DNA of 64,000 nt, taken from NCBI GenBank assembly GCA_033239005.1, contig BSQZ01000041.1, forward strand, positions 372,501 through 436,500. The letters are read 5' to 3'. Below are positions 12,129 through 22,675 of the stretch, piece by piece. This DNA is from Lamellibrachia satsuma (lineage: Eukaryota; Annelida; Polychaeta; Sabellida; Siboglinidae). Below the pieces are notes generated by a model, which saw only the letters and a list, made by a program, of their open reading frames with translations, ran no database searches and had not been told where the DNA came from. The position numbers were made by a program, and so were the translations under genes. The number at the start of each line of letters is the position of its first letter. The stretch's first letter is position 1.

Positions 12129-13247
12129 CTAACGCGTATTATTGAGGTCAGTCAATTTGATAGAGAAGCCATCGTTTCGTTGGGAAATCTGAGAGTATAA
12201 CGTGTTACTTTTGTTTCGCTTTCCTCTGAGCAAGAGCCACACGCGAGTCCTGAAGTGTGAGCCCGTCAATGCGTACAGAATGCAGTTGCACGCGTAGTGA
12301 GACAAGCACAACTCCTCCACGATCTTTCTACACGTGATGTATTTGAAATAACTCTGCCATCGAGGATCGTCCCCGGCTTGGGCGTTTGTCAAGTAAGGGT
12401 CGCCGCCCTTAAACTCCTGGTCCAGCGAGTAGACGAGTGTCGCCGGCAGCGTGGTGAATATCACGTAGAACGACACCGACAGCAAGGTCACGGTCGTGAC
12501 GACACGCGCATGTGCATTCTGCTTCAACTGTCCCGGAAGCGCCTCGCCGGACATGCGCCGAATCTCGCGCAGAACGAGAACGTTGAAGACGAGATTGACG
12601 ATAGGTACGACGAGGAACATGAGGAGCTCCGTGCACCACGTCCACAATGACCACAACGACTCGTCGCCGCCCGCGCGCACCGCCTCGCGTAATGTGCATT
12701 GGCCGTCGACATACGTCCAGAAGTAGGCCTGCATGAGGCACAGGGCGACGCACCAGGCGACGAAGCCAACGACGACTTTCTGGGCGCGGCTCGTCGTGCA
12801 GTAGCGCTCCTTCAGAAACGGACGACACACCGCGATCCACCGCTCGACCGTGAAGCCGAGGACGAGCAGCGGCGACAGGTACTGCACGGCCAGGTAGAAC
12901 ACGAAGTACATCTCGCAGAAGACGGGGTACGACAGCGTATCAATGGCCCACGCATACTTCAGCTCCATGACGACATGGAGGAGCAGGAAGACCAGATCGG
13001 TGACGGACAACGTCGCCAGGTAGATCGCGGACGAGTTGACGTGTCGGGTGCCGCGCTCCGCCCACACCAGCACGGACAGGAGGTTGCCGCAGATCCCGAT
13101 GACGTACCACACAGGAGACACGTATCTGTCGACGTGTAACGCAGTCGGACTGTACATGGCGAGTATCCCCGGCCAAGTGTCTCGCTCGAGCAGACTCACC
13201 ATTGTAGCGTTCGCCATGCTCCCGTTGGTCGCGATGTCGGCGTTCAT
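12129..13247 (-). CDS. Rhodopsin-class (class A) G-protein-coupled receptor
   Basis: The single coding exon encodes 372 residues from the ATG at 13245-13247 to a TAG at 12129-12131. An upstream in-frame GTG lies at a likely splice acceptor (TTGTGTTGCAG, exon starting at 13255), suggesting a 5' UTR intron. Counted from that GTG, seven hydrophobic segments lie near residues 47-66, 77-96, 113-137, 160-181, 208-229, 252-277 and 311-330. Class A hallmarks are GN (57-58, TM1), the TM2 aspartate (87), a disulfide pair Cys114/Cys187, Trp168 in TM4, Pro218 in TM5 and Pro271 in TM6. DRY is ERW (138-140), NPxxY is NCILY (324-328), and TM6 lacks CWxP. The N-terminus has glycosylation sites NGS and NAT. 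The general form suggests a peptide receptor acting at the plasma membrane, but the ligand cannot be inferred. The coding region is markedly GC-richer than its flanks. Confidence 0.93.
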   Translation of the reverse strand: MNADIATNGSMANATMVSLLERDTWPGILAMYSPTALHVDRYVSPVWYVIGICGNLLSVLVWAERGTRHVNSSAIYLATLSVTDLVFLLLHVVMELKYAWAIDTLSYPVFCEMYFVFYLAVQYLSPLLVLGFTVERWIAVCRPFLKERYCTTSRAQKVVVGFVAWCVALCLMQAYFWTYVDGQCTLREAVRAGGDESLWSLWTWCTELLMFLVVPIVNLVFNVLVLREIRRMSGEALPGQLKQNAHARVVTTVTLLSVSFYVIFTTLPATLVYSLDQEFKGGDPYLTNAQAGDDPRWQSYFKYITCRKIVEELCLSHYACNCILYALTGSHFRTRVWLLLRGKRNKSNTLYSQISQRNDGFSIKLTDLNNTR

Positions 13248-13366
13248 TATTGGCACTGCAACACAACGACACTGGTCAACGACGACGGTGGTACGCTAAG
13301 GCACGAGAGAGCAGACTTAAACGTACAAAGTCTGATCGATTGTATCGTAACATGATGCTTAATAGT

Positions 13367-13647
<281 letters not shown>

Positions 13648-14756
13648 AGATATTGACCATCGTCTTATCAGGTCATTCCCTCCTCCTTTCGGAAGTTTGA
13701 AGGTGTCCACTGACTTTTTGCGAATAAAACGTCCCACACAAAGTGACAACACACTGTCGTATGCAGTATTCGAAATGACCGACCTTAACTTCACAGACAC
13801 TTGAGCGTTAACAGTCGGTGCGATCAGTAGAACGTGCCAGTGTTGTTGAAGCTGCCTCAGTGACGGGTCACACGCGCGTCGTCAGCGTAAGTAGCAGACG
13901 ACAACCGTGGAACAGCGTTTATGTTTATCGCACAACCTGGCGGTTAGAAGCTATGATTGTTTCACAAAGCAACTATCTCAAGCAGACGACCGCAGAACAC
14001 ATAAACATTATATCACAAAGACCTGTTGGCACCGAAGACACACAAGCCTGTAAATAAATATAAAAACAGTATAGACAGATAGGCACAAAGTAGTTCATAC
14101 CTAGACAGACAAACAATACTCAATAGATATAAGAGAACCACTTTATCGGTAAACCGCGCAAAGGGCAAAGGTGGGCGCTCACTCAATGCCTGCACGATAT
14201 AAAACATTGGTATGTTTTAATTCCGTATACAAATGCTAACACGCACCATTTACCAAACGACATACCACGAGGCATAAATCGCGTTACATCGCCACGAAAG
14301 CGGAAAAGCATAACGACGTGGCGGTTATTAGAGATAAATGTGTCATCCTATATGTTCACGCCTACAGGTGCCTGGGTAATTTAAATCCAACCTGAATGCG
14401 GCGACCTCTAAATAGGCTAGTTAATTGTCACCGAATGAGTCGTTGAGTGAGTTGTAGCTGCGAGTCTGTACTTTACGATTGCATCAGCACTTGGTATTTA
14501 ATATGTTGTTTATTTGTGTTTCGATTTTGTCCACAAAAATATCAATCTTAAGTATTGCTTTATAGCTTACCAAAGTACGGGCTTGCATATAATTAATTAA
14601 TTAATTAATACACCAAACTGCCATTCATCGTGCCCACGAAAAAATAGTTACACTTTCCACCATCAACGTTAATACTGTCTATGTATATATATATTCTGTC
14701 TTTTCATTTTCATCTACAATGGAGGATACAAACACTGCGCGCATTTCCGCGATTTT
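13648..14756. other. Non-coding stretch upstream of GPCR gene
   Basis: No coding potential or repeat family is recognised. A small (TTAA)n run occurs near 14592-14606. The phrase ATCGCACAACCTGGCGGTTAGAAGCTATGA at about 13927 is a near inverted copy of sequence at 13425-13465, so the (CGCA)/(AT) block is bracketed by an inverted repeat. The region could include the promoter of the minus-strand GPCR gene, but no core promoter can be defended. Confidence 0.5.

Positions 14757-14827
<71 letters not shown>
14757..14827. repeat. (AT)n microsatellite
   Basis: About 70 bp of uninterrupted alternating AT lies just upstream of a SINE. Confidence 0.97.
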
Positions 14828-14829
<2 letters not shown>

Positions 14830-14894
14830 TTTTTTGATGTGATGGCCACACTGACCTTTAACCTATGACGTACTTTGCGTAATACAAATGTAGT

Positions 14895-15218
14895 ACCCGG
14901 TGGCGTGGCGTGGTTTTTTCAATCCCGAGAGCCCGAGTTCGAATCGTTTTGCAGCCAATTCGAAATTTGAAAATTTCTTCACGCCACGTTGCTCTAGTTC
15001 AGTCAACTGCATAAATGAGTGTCTGGTTATAGACAGATGTGGATATATTTGAACAAATCGTCTTCGCGCAGTAATTGCAGCGTGGCTGAATGCTTCACAG
15101 AGAAGTCGAGTTGGCGTTGGAATGAACACGTCTGTCGGGAGGTGAAATGTAAAGCGCTTTGAACAGTCCCAAGGATTGGATACCGCGCTATATAAGATAG
15201 TACCTTTAATTAAAACCC
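14895..15218 (+). mobile_element. tRNA-derived SINE, copy 2
   Basis: The tRNA-like head includes GGTGGCGTGGCGTGG (A-box region, degraded) and GAGTTCGAATC (B box). The body contains CAACTGCATAAATGAGTG, TCGTCTTCGCGCAGTAATTG and CAGCGTGGCTGAATGCTTC. The 3' end is GTAAAGCGCTTTGAACAGTC then GGATACCGCGCTATATAAGA. The same body and end occur at 19785-20068 and 58650-58988. This is the least rearranged copy in the window. Confidence 0.85.
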
Positions 15219-15657
15219 AAATATGAGGCGGCGAATAAAACCACAGACAAAGAAACACCTTGACGTGCGTCCTGTCGCAGGTCTTGGGGCTGAAAGACTG
15301 GTACTGCACTTCTCTTAAGAGGCTGATTCATCTAAGCGAACTTCCGGGAATATGGTATCGTAATAATGTGGAAGTCAAACAATTGAGTTTTATTTCGTCC
15401 TCGATGTATTACTTCGTAATAACTACGAGTTGTCATAAACTGGTATTTCCGAACGACAATTGTTTTGAAATATCCGTTTAAGAAAATTGTCGTTCGAAAC
15501 TGCTAGACGAAAATCATAACTTAGCTACATAATATCTCTGTTTTTTGTTTTACCGTTTTACATGTAGACTGTATCATCGTTTCTCTTGTATCTGATTCTG
15601 CTACGCAGTGGACGGGATTCTGCTAAGCAGCGCGTGTTAACACAACGGAAATAGGGA

Positions 15658-15876
15658 ATGATTCTGTGCCAGCCATTTGGATTTGCTAAACGGCTGGTTG
15701 TGTTATTCGCGATTCCGTTAACCGGAGTCCAATGTGCAAGAGAGAAGTCGACACCTTCTTTGGTGCCACGTGTCAGCGCCCACCCAGAACTCGACAGGGA
15801 CAGCTGCAAAGCCAAGGGTTGTATCCTTGCAGTGGGGCGCTGTATCACATTGATCAGAAGAGAGGTACACCACTAG
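15658..15876 (+). CDS. Candidate small secreted protein or first exon
   Basis: The 72-codon ORF starts with ATG. Its N-terminus looks like a signal peptide: a basic AKR followed by LVVLFAIPLTG and a possible cleavage after VQC or A. The remainder is polar with three cysteines in SCKAKGC and GRC. A GAG|GTACAC donor-like site occurs just before the stop, so it could be exon 1 of a longer gene. No family is recognised, and a chance ORF is quite possible. Confidence 0.2.
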   Translation: MILCQPFGFAKRLVVLFAIPLTGVQCAREKSTPSLVPRVSAHPELDRDSCKAKGCILAVGRCITLIRREVHH

Positions 15877-15879
15877 AAC

Positions 15880-16830
15880 TGTTAATCAATTGAACCGAGG
15901 TTTAAATCCACTAACTGCCGTTTCAAAGCTGCAGTGATTTTGTTCATTGCACGTTGCCTCTATTAGCTCAACTTTACTTTAGAGATTAGTACTTGGACGT
16001 AGACGGTGGTGCATATGTGTGAACGAACAGTCAGTAATTGCGAATAGCTGTCAATCCCTGGAGGTTTCTTAGGCGTGAGAAATGTTCCCAGCCAGGAGCC
16101 GCAAGCCGCGAAGTCCCCCCCCCAGCCCAATGACTTCAGTGAATTTCAAGAGCATTAGGAAACCTCTGAAGCCACATTTTATTCCAAAAATAAACCGTGC
16201 TTACACTGCTTTCTAACAGGGAATCTCATTGGTTGCTGTTGACCAATCACTGGCCGCGTGTCACACATTATTCGGTAAAAGGTGGATATTACCGGTAACA
16301 TTAACTGAGGCCTTCGCTCGCGACGCACGCAAATAGATTATGTGTCTCATTTTCGAGTTAGTGCTGGCACGAACAGGCCTGCCTGAGGGAAGAGATTTGC
16401 CGTGCTCCAATAAACGCCCATTACCATTTTTGCCCTCCCACGTTATCATGGTTATATGTTGCTTAAAACGTATCAAGCTATTGTCGACAACGATTCGTGT
16501 GACTGGTCAACAGTCTACTTCGCACAATGGAAGCGCAACACGAAAACTGATTCATGAATAAAACATTCAGCAGACGGAACACGCGTTTTACAGAACGAAA
16601 AGGTCAATTGTCCAGTTTGGAACTCCAGCGGGAAATCGTATTTAGACGATTAGTGTTAACCCTTTGACAACGAAAATAGGAATTTTGCCCACTTCACGCG
16701 AATGAAGCAGATGTTCTGACTAGATTTTGGCGGTTAATATTTTTTGTGGCTGTCTTTTCTCCCGCACAACGCCGGGTAACTCGGCTGGTTATTTAGAAAG
16801 GAAAGTTGTGTAGCTCTACATCCAATAAGA
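15880..16830. other. Non-coding stretch, no feature recognised
   Basis: No coding potential, RNA gene or repeat family is visible. There is a poly-C run (CCCCCCCCC) near 16116-16124. Confidence 0.55.
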
Positions 16831-16831
16831 T

Positions 16832-17012
16832 ATGGGAAGCATTCAGCCACTGCAACTCCTGCGCGAAGACTATTCGTTCACATATGTATACCAAACACTG
16901 TATATGGTCAAGTACTCGTTTATACCGCTGAGTCAACTGACACAACCTGTGTGCGTGTGAGCGCGTGTGCGTGTGAGCGCGTGTGCGTGAAACAATTGTC
17001 CAGGTTTCGAAA
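16832..17012 (-). mobile_element. tRNA-derived SINE, copy 3, partial
   Basis: The minus-oriented body segment has GGGAAGCATTCAGCCACTGC, CTGCGCGAAGACTATTCG and CTCGTTTATACCGCTGAGTC. The remnant GGTTTCGAAACTG next to the lost head follows. A short GTGTGCGTGTGAGCGC duplication is inserted at about 16950-16988. The 3' tail and most of the tRNA-like head are missing. Confidence 0.7.
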
Positions 17013-17363
17013 CTGAATAAATCACGTTACAATTTCATTCGGTTCTACAATAATTGCCAGTCTCCACGAAACCTATATTTATAGTTATGAGTGAGCGGAA
17101 CATAACTTGGTGTTATTACTTTTCTGCCACGGGCTGCTGGAACAGAAGATCAAATCCACGGCATGGTGCCAATATACGTATGTTGCCAAGCGCTTTGAGG
17201 GCGTTTGAACGAAAAACATACCCTCAAACCATATGGCCTGGAAAGTGTTGTCAACGTTAAATCAGTTTCTTTGATCTATGACGGCTCGAATAAAAAACTG
17301 TTCTTTCCAGTTCACGTTTAAAAAACTCTTCTTTCCAGTTCACGTTAAAAAAAATTTCTCACC

Positions 17364-17365
<2 letters not shown>

Positions 17366-17451
<86 letters not shown>

Positions 17452-17510
17452 GTGTGCGTACATGTGTGCGCGTGGGCGCGCGCGCGTGCGTTCGTGTCAA
17501 CGCGTGTGTG
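17366..17510. repeat. (GT)n microsatellite with GC-rich end
   Basis: About 90 bp of pure GT is followed by interrupted GTGCGC units to about 17510. It is preceded by a short duplication of TTCTTTCCAGTTCACGTT (about 17302 and 17329). Confidence 0.95.
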
Positions 17511-17547
17511 TAAGTAAGCACGTTCGAATGAACCTACCTGTACGCAC

Positions 17548-17865
17548 CTGCCTTTCAGGTGCCAAACAATCAGGCCAATGTAGCGTACTTTTTACGTTAT
17601 TCACAGTGGTTTGAGGGGACGCCCCAACAGTTAACTGGTTAAAAGTAAGCGTTGTTACCGCCGTCTCCCAAACCCCGTCAGGCCCCACTTGACGGGCGTC
17701 TGTCGTAACGTCTTCGTCAATGGCACTGTTCGGAGGCGCCAGATGAGACGGTCTACTTGGTACCACTTGCGGCCTGGAACCAGGCTGCCACGCAGCATAA
17801 CTCGGCCTTAACACGACGCAGGTGTTCCGGCCAAATACCTCGGCGCAATCATCGGCTGATACCTG
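17548..17865 (-). CDS. Candidate internal exon of an unknown gene
   Basis: On the minus strand a 132-codon frame (17895-17497) contains a splice acceptor CCCGTTGCCAG before position 17865 and a strong donor GGCAG|GTGCGT after 17548. The implied exon is 318 bp, starts and ends between codons (phase 0-0) and encodes 106 residues. Its N-terminal part is cysteine-containing (SADDCAEVFGRNTCVVLRPS). The rest is rich in Pro, Ser, Thr and Val and hydrophilic. It has a GC-rich, coding-like composition. No domain is recognised and no partner exon could be assigned, so this remains a model. Confidence 0.3.
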
Positions 17866-17984
17866 CTGGCAACGGGCAGCTGCCGGGACCGGCACACGCG
17901 AGGGCGTGGAACCGACAGTCGCCTGGTTATATTATCGTCAGCTTTGCGATGTAGTATTCATTGGAATTACACTACTCTATGTAG

Positions 17985-18024
17985 CTCTCTGTCTGTCTGT
18001 CTGTATGTCTGTCTGTCTGTATGT

Positions 18025-18086
<62 letters not shown>

Positions 18087-18195
18087 ACCTGCCTGCCTGC
18101 CTCTCTCTCTCTCTCTACCTATTTCCCAATCCCCCTCCCTCCCTCCCTCCCTCCCTCCCTCCCTCCATCCATCCCTCCCTCCCTCCCTCATTCCT
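17985..18195. repeat. Compound (CTGT)n-(CTGC)n-(CT)n-(CCCT)n tract
   Basis: A graded series of tetranucleotide runs: CTGT/ATGT, then about 19 CTGC units, a short CT run, then CCCT and CATC units. Open frames on both strands are low complexity. From 18200 to 18885 nothing else is recognised. Confidence 0.96.
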
Positions 18196-18888
18196 TTCTT
18201 CTCTCCTCCATCGTCGTAGCAATGACACATAATTAACCAGTGATAAACTTTTATCGCTTTACTGTAAAATCATGTTATATAGTATAACTAATATCTGTTC
18301 TAACATCTTGACCGACCAGATGTGTTTTAACGAATCACAAGTGTTAAATATAATTTGGCCATTATCTGTCTACGAATATCGACCTTGCCGTTCCGCATGA
18401 TATTTGTGTCGAAACATTCAATTAAACAGATAATATCAAATTATGTGACACAGGTGTGGTTCATTAAAATACATTTAGATGGTCAAGAATTTGAACAAAT
18501 ACAGTTTATAATGTATAATCGGGATTTATGATAACAACGACCAGACAGTGCACCTTTAAATGCTGATAATAATGCAGCTGCGATGACGACACAGGTTAAT
18601 TCAAGGTCAACAGACGATGCGAAACACTCAAAGATAAAACGAATTAGCATGAATATTCACGTGCACAACATCTGTCTACACCACCGCGTCGGAGAACGCT
18701 GCATGCATTTGTCTCCTAATAACGGTTGACAAACATAGTGATTACGACAGTTTGGTTGCGTCATAACACATACGTGGCCTTGCATTGTTGGAAGATGAGG
18801 CAGAAACAGCCAGTTTCTGAGAGGGGGGTGCAGTCACCATTGATTATTATTACCTGAATACAGTCCATATGTCTGACCGAGCTTGGAG

Positions 18889-19156
18889 GCGAAGACGAGA
18901 TGAAGACGAGATGAAGACGAGACGAAGACGAGACGAAGACGGGTCGAACACGAGACGAAGACGAGATGAAGAAGAGACGAAGACGAGACGAAGACGAAGG
19001 CGAAGACGAGATGAAGATGATATGAAGACGAGACGAAGAAGAGACGAAGACGAGACGAAGACGGGTCGAACACAAGACGAAGACGAGATGAAGAAGAGAC
19101 GAAGACGAGACGAAGACGAAGGCGAAGACGAGATGAAGATGATATGAAGACGAGAT
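18889..19156. repeat. GAAGACGAGA-rich minisatellite with 122-bp super-repeat
   Basis: The basic unit is about 11-12 bp (GAAGACGAGAC/T). A higher-order unit of about 122 bp is repeated: the marker GACGGGTCGAACAC occurs near 18939 and again near 19061, and the segments on either side match. It runs directly into a LINE RT fragment starting about 19160. Confidence 0.93.
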
Positions 19157-19159
19157 GTA

Positions 19160-19590
19160 TAATCAGGGGTGGAAGAAACTATCAAAGAATAACAATAACT
19201 GGGTGAGAAGAATTGCGGGAGTGAAAAGAGTAGACAAGCGAAGAATGGAGGAGTTGAGGGAGGAAGTTGGTGTGAAAGAGGGTTTCGTGAGGAATCTGGT
19301 TGACGAAAGAACGTTTGACGAAGAGAGCGGAAGCGCTTAGAGTGGAGGGTGGAAGAGGAAGACCGAGACTGATACGGGAGGACGGCGTGAAGAGAGATTT
19401 GGCAGGAGTGGGAGGGGAGAATGAGAGCGAGAGATGGGGATTGGAGGCGAGTGGTGGAGACGCAGTGAAACGGGGTTCATTGACTGAAGAAGGAAAACAA
19501 ATCGACGATCGGTATCGGAGCCAGCCTCGACTTAGACTTATGGATAAAGAGGAGAGCAACATTGTGATTAGACAGACTCGGTTCGTCCAA
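19160..19590 (+). pseudogene. LINE RT C-terminal fragment and 3' end
   Basis: The plus strand gives NNNNWVRRIAGVKR and MEELREEVGVKEGF, then after a frameshift RLTKRAEALRVEGG and GRPRLIREDGVKRDLAG. This is the same tail family as the minus-strand fragment at 8460-9225. The sequence continues through AGCCAGCCTCGACTTAG and GAGAGCAACATTGT, a 3' end also seen at 60940-61010. Frame breaks make it non-functional. Confidence 0.85.
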
Positions 19591-19784
19591 TGCTTAACTC
19601 ATGCAAAGTTGTATACTACAGATTGACCCGAGACTTGACTCACGTGAAGGTCGAGTCACCCAGTGCTTCAGTACTCCGAGGACCGACTCCCCGTGGCTCC
19701 CCTCACCAGACAGCACACGATGACTAGTATAGGTTGTCTACGGTAGCTTGTAGGATGCATGCAATAACACTAATAATAACACTA

Positions 19785-20068
19785 ATCCAGGTTCGAATCC
19801 TCTTGCTGCCGTTTGCTGGACAATTTTCGTTCACCCTACGTGGTTTCAATTCAATCAGCTGTATAAATGAGTACTTGGTTATAGACAGTGGTGGATATAT
19901 GTGAACGAATAGTCTTCGCGCAGTAACTGCAGCGTGGCTGAAAGCTTCCCAGAGAAATCGAGCTGGTGTTGGAAATAACAGGTTTGCCGGGTGGGGGCGA
20001 GGGGGGTAAAGCATTAAAGCATCTTGAACAAGGACTGGATACTGCGCTATATAAGAACATACTTTAAC
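19785..20068 (+). mobile_element. tRNA-derived SINE, copy 4
   Basis: It begins at the B box (AGGTTCGAATCCTCTTGCTG) and so lacks the 5' half of the head. The body (ATAAATGAGTACTTGGTTAT, GTCTTCGCGCAGTAACTGCA) and end (GGACTGGATACTGCGCTATA) match copies at 14895 and 58650. Confidence 0.85.
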
Positions 20069-20069
20069 A

Positions 20070-20690
20070 CAATAGCTGTTAGTGTGCACGAAATAGCCAG
20101 TCGGTTCCATGCAATAGCTGGTAGCGCACTGAAGTGTGTGCACCTGCATTCCTTAACTCGCTGTTAGCCTCCATTACCCAGGCTCGGTGTTGTGGCACAC
20201 GTGTGTTGCACACATCATCGCCTGGATGCAAAGTGTACTTCTCATCGTAACGGAAATTGTGTATGCACCAGGATTCTGGGTGCATACACAATTAACTAAT
20301 TACGATGTCATCCGGGCATTTGGCTAATTCACGAAATAAGAAGGAACTTTTATAAATTTATGCAATTCGAATTAATCTCTTCTCAACGAAATCAAAAGGC
20401 AAGCGAGTGTCAGACGAGCGAGACTACGCGCGTTCGGCAATTTTGTATCAATTATATGGCCACGGCAATTGCAATTGGCCATCAAATTAAAATTTCCGGT
20501 GTGTGATATTTCTGAAGTAGTCTTGTCATAATAGCAACATAGATTTTTAGTTTCAATGTTACACGAGCTAATCTCGAGGGTTCGATATAGCGAAATTACA
20601 ATGGCTTGCAAATGCAAAATTCTATAATTACTGTTGTTATTAACTGTATAATATGTTTCCACGTGTACGTAAACACACGAACACACATAT
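20070..20690. other. Non-coding stretch with one inverted repeat
   Basis: TTGTGTATGCACC (about 20258) is followed by its inverted partner GGTGCATACACAA (about 20279), forming a short hairpin. Otherwise no feature is recognised. Confidence 0.6.
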
Positions 20691-21108
<418 letters not shown>

Positions 21109-21777
21109 GACCTTCGTCTTCAACAAAGAAACATCACGGGAAGATCTTCATTGTCACGACGACTCTATCCATCAAATGCTTGTGACGGCTTACCACAATG
21201 ATGTCCACTATTCCACATTGCAAATGTTACTTCCTTCCATGACAGTTTCATCCACTGTATGATTAGTTTACCTTTAGCGGCCATTTACCGACCATTTGTA
21301 AACACGAGAAAGTATTAACGCGACAGCAGCCATTGTACTTAGTCACGCTTATGTCAGCCGGACACCTTAAGAAGACAAATGAACTCTCGGGTGAAGCGGT
21401 GAGCGTGTATACGTGCTCGCTGCCTGAATGCAAGATAAATTAAAGATTTATGTTAATTTTCTAAATTCGAATAGCATGTGTGTGTATGTGTGTCTTGCAT
21501 TCATACATTTAAGAATTGTTGGCTGCTAAGGACACTCGCCCATTGACCGGAATATGTTGACCTCGTTGTTATTGACAAACGCTCAATAAGGCAACTCGTG
21601 CAAATATGGCGTCAGCCTAGTCACGACTAAGTTGTGCGAAGATGAAATGTAGACGAACGCGTTTTTTAACTTACACCGGGTACACCATCACTTCAAATAC
21701 GTGTTACCCTGGTTGTAAAACCACACATGGTTGGCTTCGATGGAAACCATCGTACACAGTAATTTATTTTTTTCGTA

Positions 21778-22675
21778 ACCTGTTGCGCCATTATACGATA
21801 TCATGGTGAATTAATGGGTGACTAAGCTTGCCCTCCCCCTTGGCACCCCCTTGGCACTCTATTGGCCTTCCCCTTGGACTCCCCCTTGGTCTGCCCCTTG
21901 GACTCCCATTTTGTAACCCTCTTGGCATTCCCATTGGCTTCCTCCTTGGCCTCCCACTTGGCCTCCCCTTGGACTCCCCATTTGCAACCCTCTTGGCCTC
22001 CCCTTGGCCTGCCCCTTGCACCCCCCTTGGCCTCCCCATTGGTCTCCCCATTGGTCTCCCCCTTGCACCCCCCTTGGCCTCCCCATTGGTCTCCCCATTG
22101 GTCTCCCCCTTGCTCCCCTCTTGGCCTCCCCTTGGCCTCCTCATTGGTCTCCCCCTTTGCATCCTCCTTGGCCTCCCCCTTGGCCTCCCCCTTTGCAACC
22201 TTCTTGGCTTCCCCCTTGGCTTCCCCCTTGGCCTCCCTCTTGGCCTCCCCCTTGGCCTCCCCCTTGGCCTTCCCCTTGGCCTCCCCCTTGGCCTCCCTCT
22301 TGGCCTCCTCATTGGTTTCCCCCTTGCTCCCCTCTTGGCCTCCCCTTGGCCTCCCCCTTGGCCTCCCCCTTGGCCTCCCCCTTGGCCTCCCTCTTGGCCT
22401 CCCCCTTGGCCTCCTTCTTGGCTTCCCCCTTGGCTTCCCCATTGTCCTCCCCCTTTGCAACCCTCTTGGCCTCCCCCTTGCCCCTCCCCCTTGCCCCTCC
22501 CCCTTGGCCTCCCCCTTGGTCTCCCCCTTGGCCTCCCACTTGCCCCTCCCCCTTGGCCTCCCCCTTGCCCCTCCCCCTTGGCCTCCCCCTTGGCCTCCCT
22601 CTTGCCCCTCCCCCTTGGCCTCCCCCTTGCCCCTCCCCCTTGGCCTCCCCCTTGGCCTCCCCCTTGGCCTAGACA
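21778..22675. repeat. Dispersed repeat family A, copy 1, with 12-bp minisatellite
   Basis: The left edge is AACCTGTTGCGCCATTATAC, followed by AATTAATGGGTGACTAAGCT. This is shared with copies at 53950 and 56960. Then about 840 bp of 12-bp units CCCCCTTGGCCT follows, with variants (GGACTC, TTTGCAACC, ATTGGTCTC). The unit contains no stops, so long Pro/Leu-rich and Gly/Arg-rich frames are open on both strands. The unexpanded copy at 56960 has a single CTTGGCCTCTCCC at the corresponding place. Confidence 0.88.

Noticed and set aside
12297..13299. Several open frames on both strands over the GPCR locus
   Set aside because: They are shadows of the GC-rich receptor CDS, which alone shows seven transmembrane segments and family motifs.
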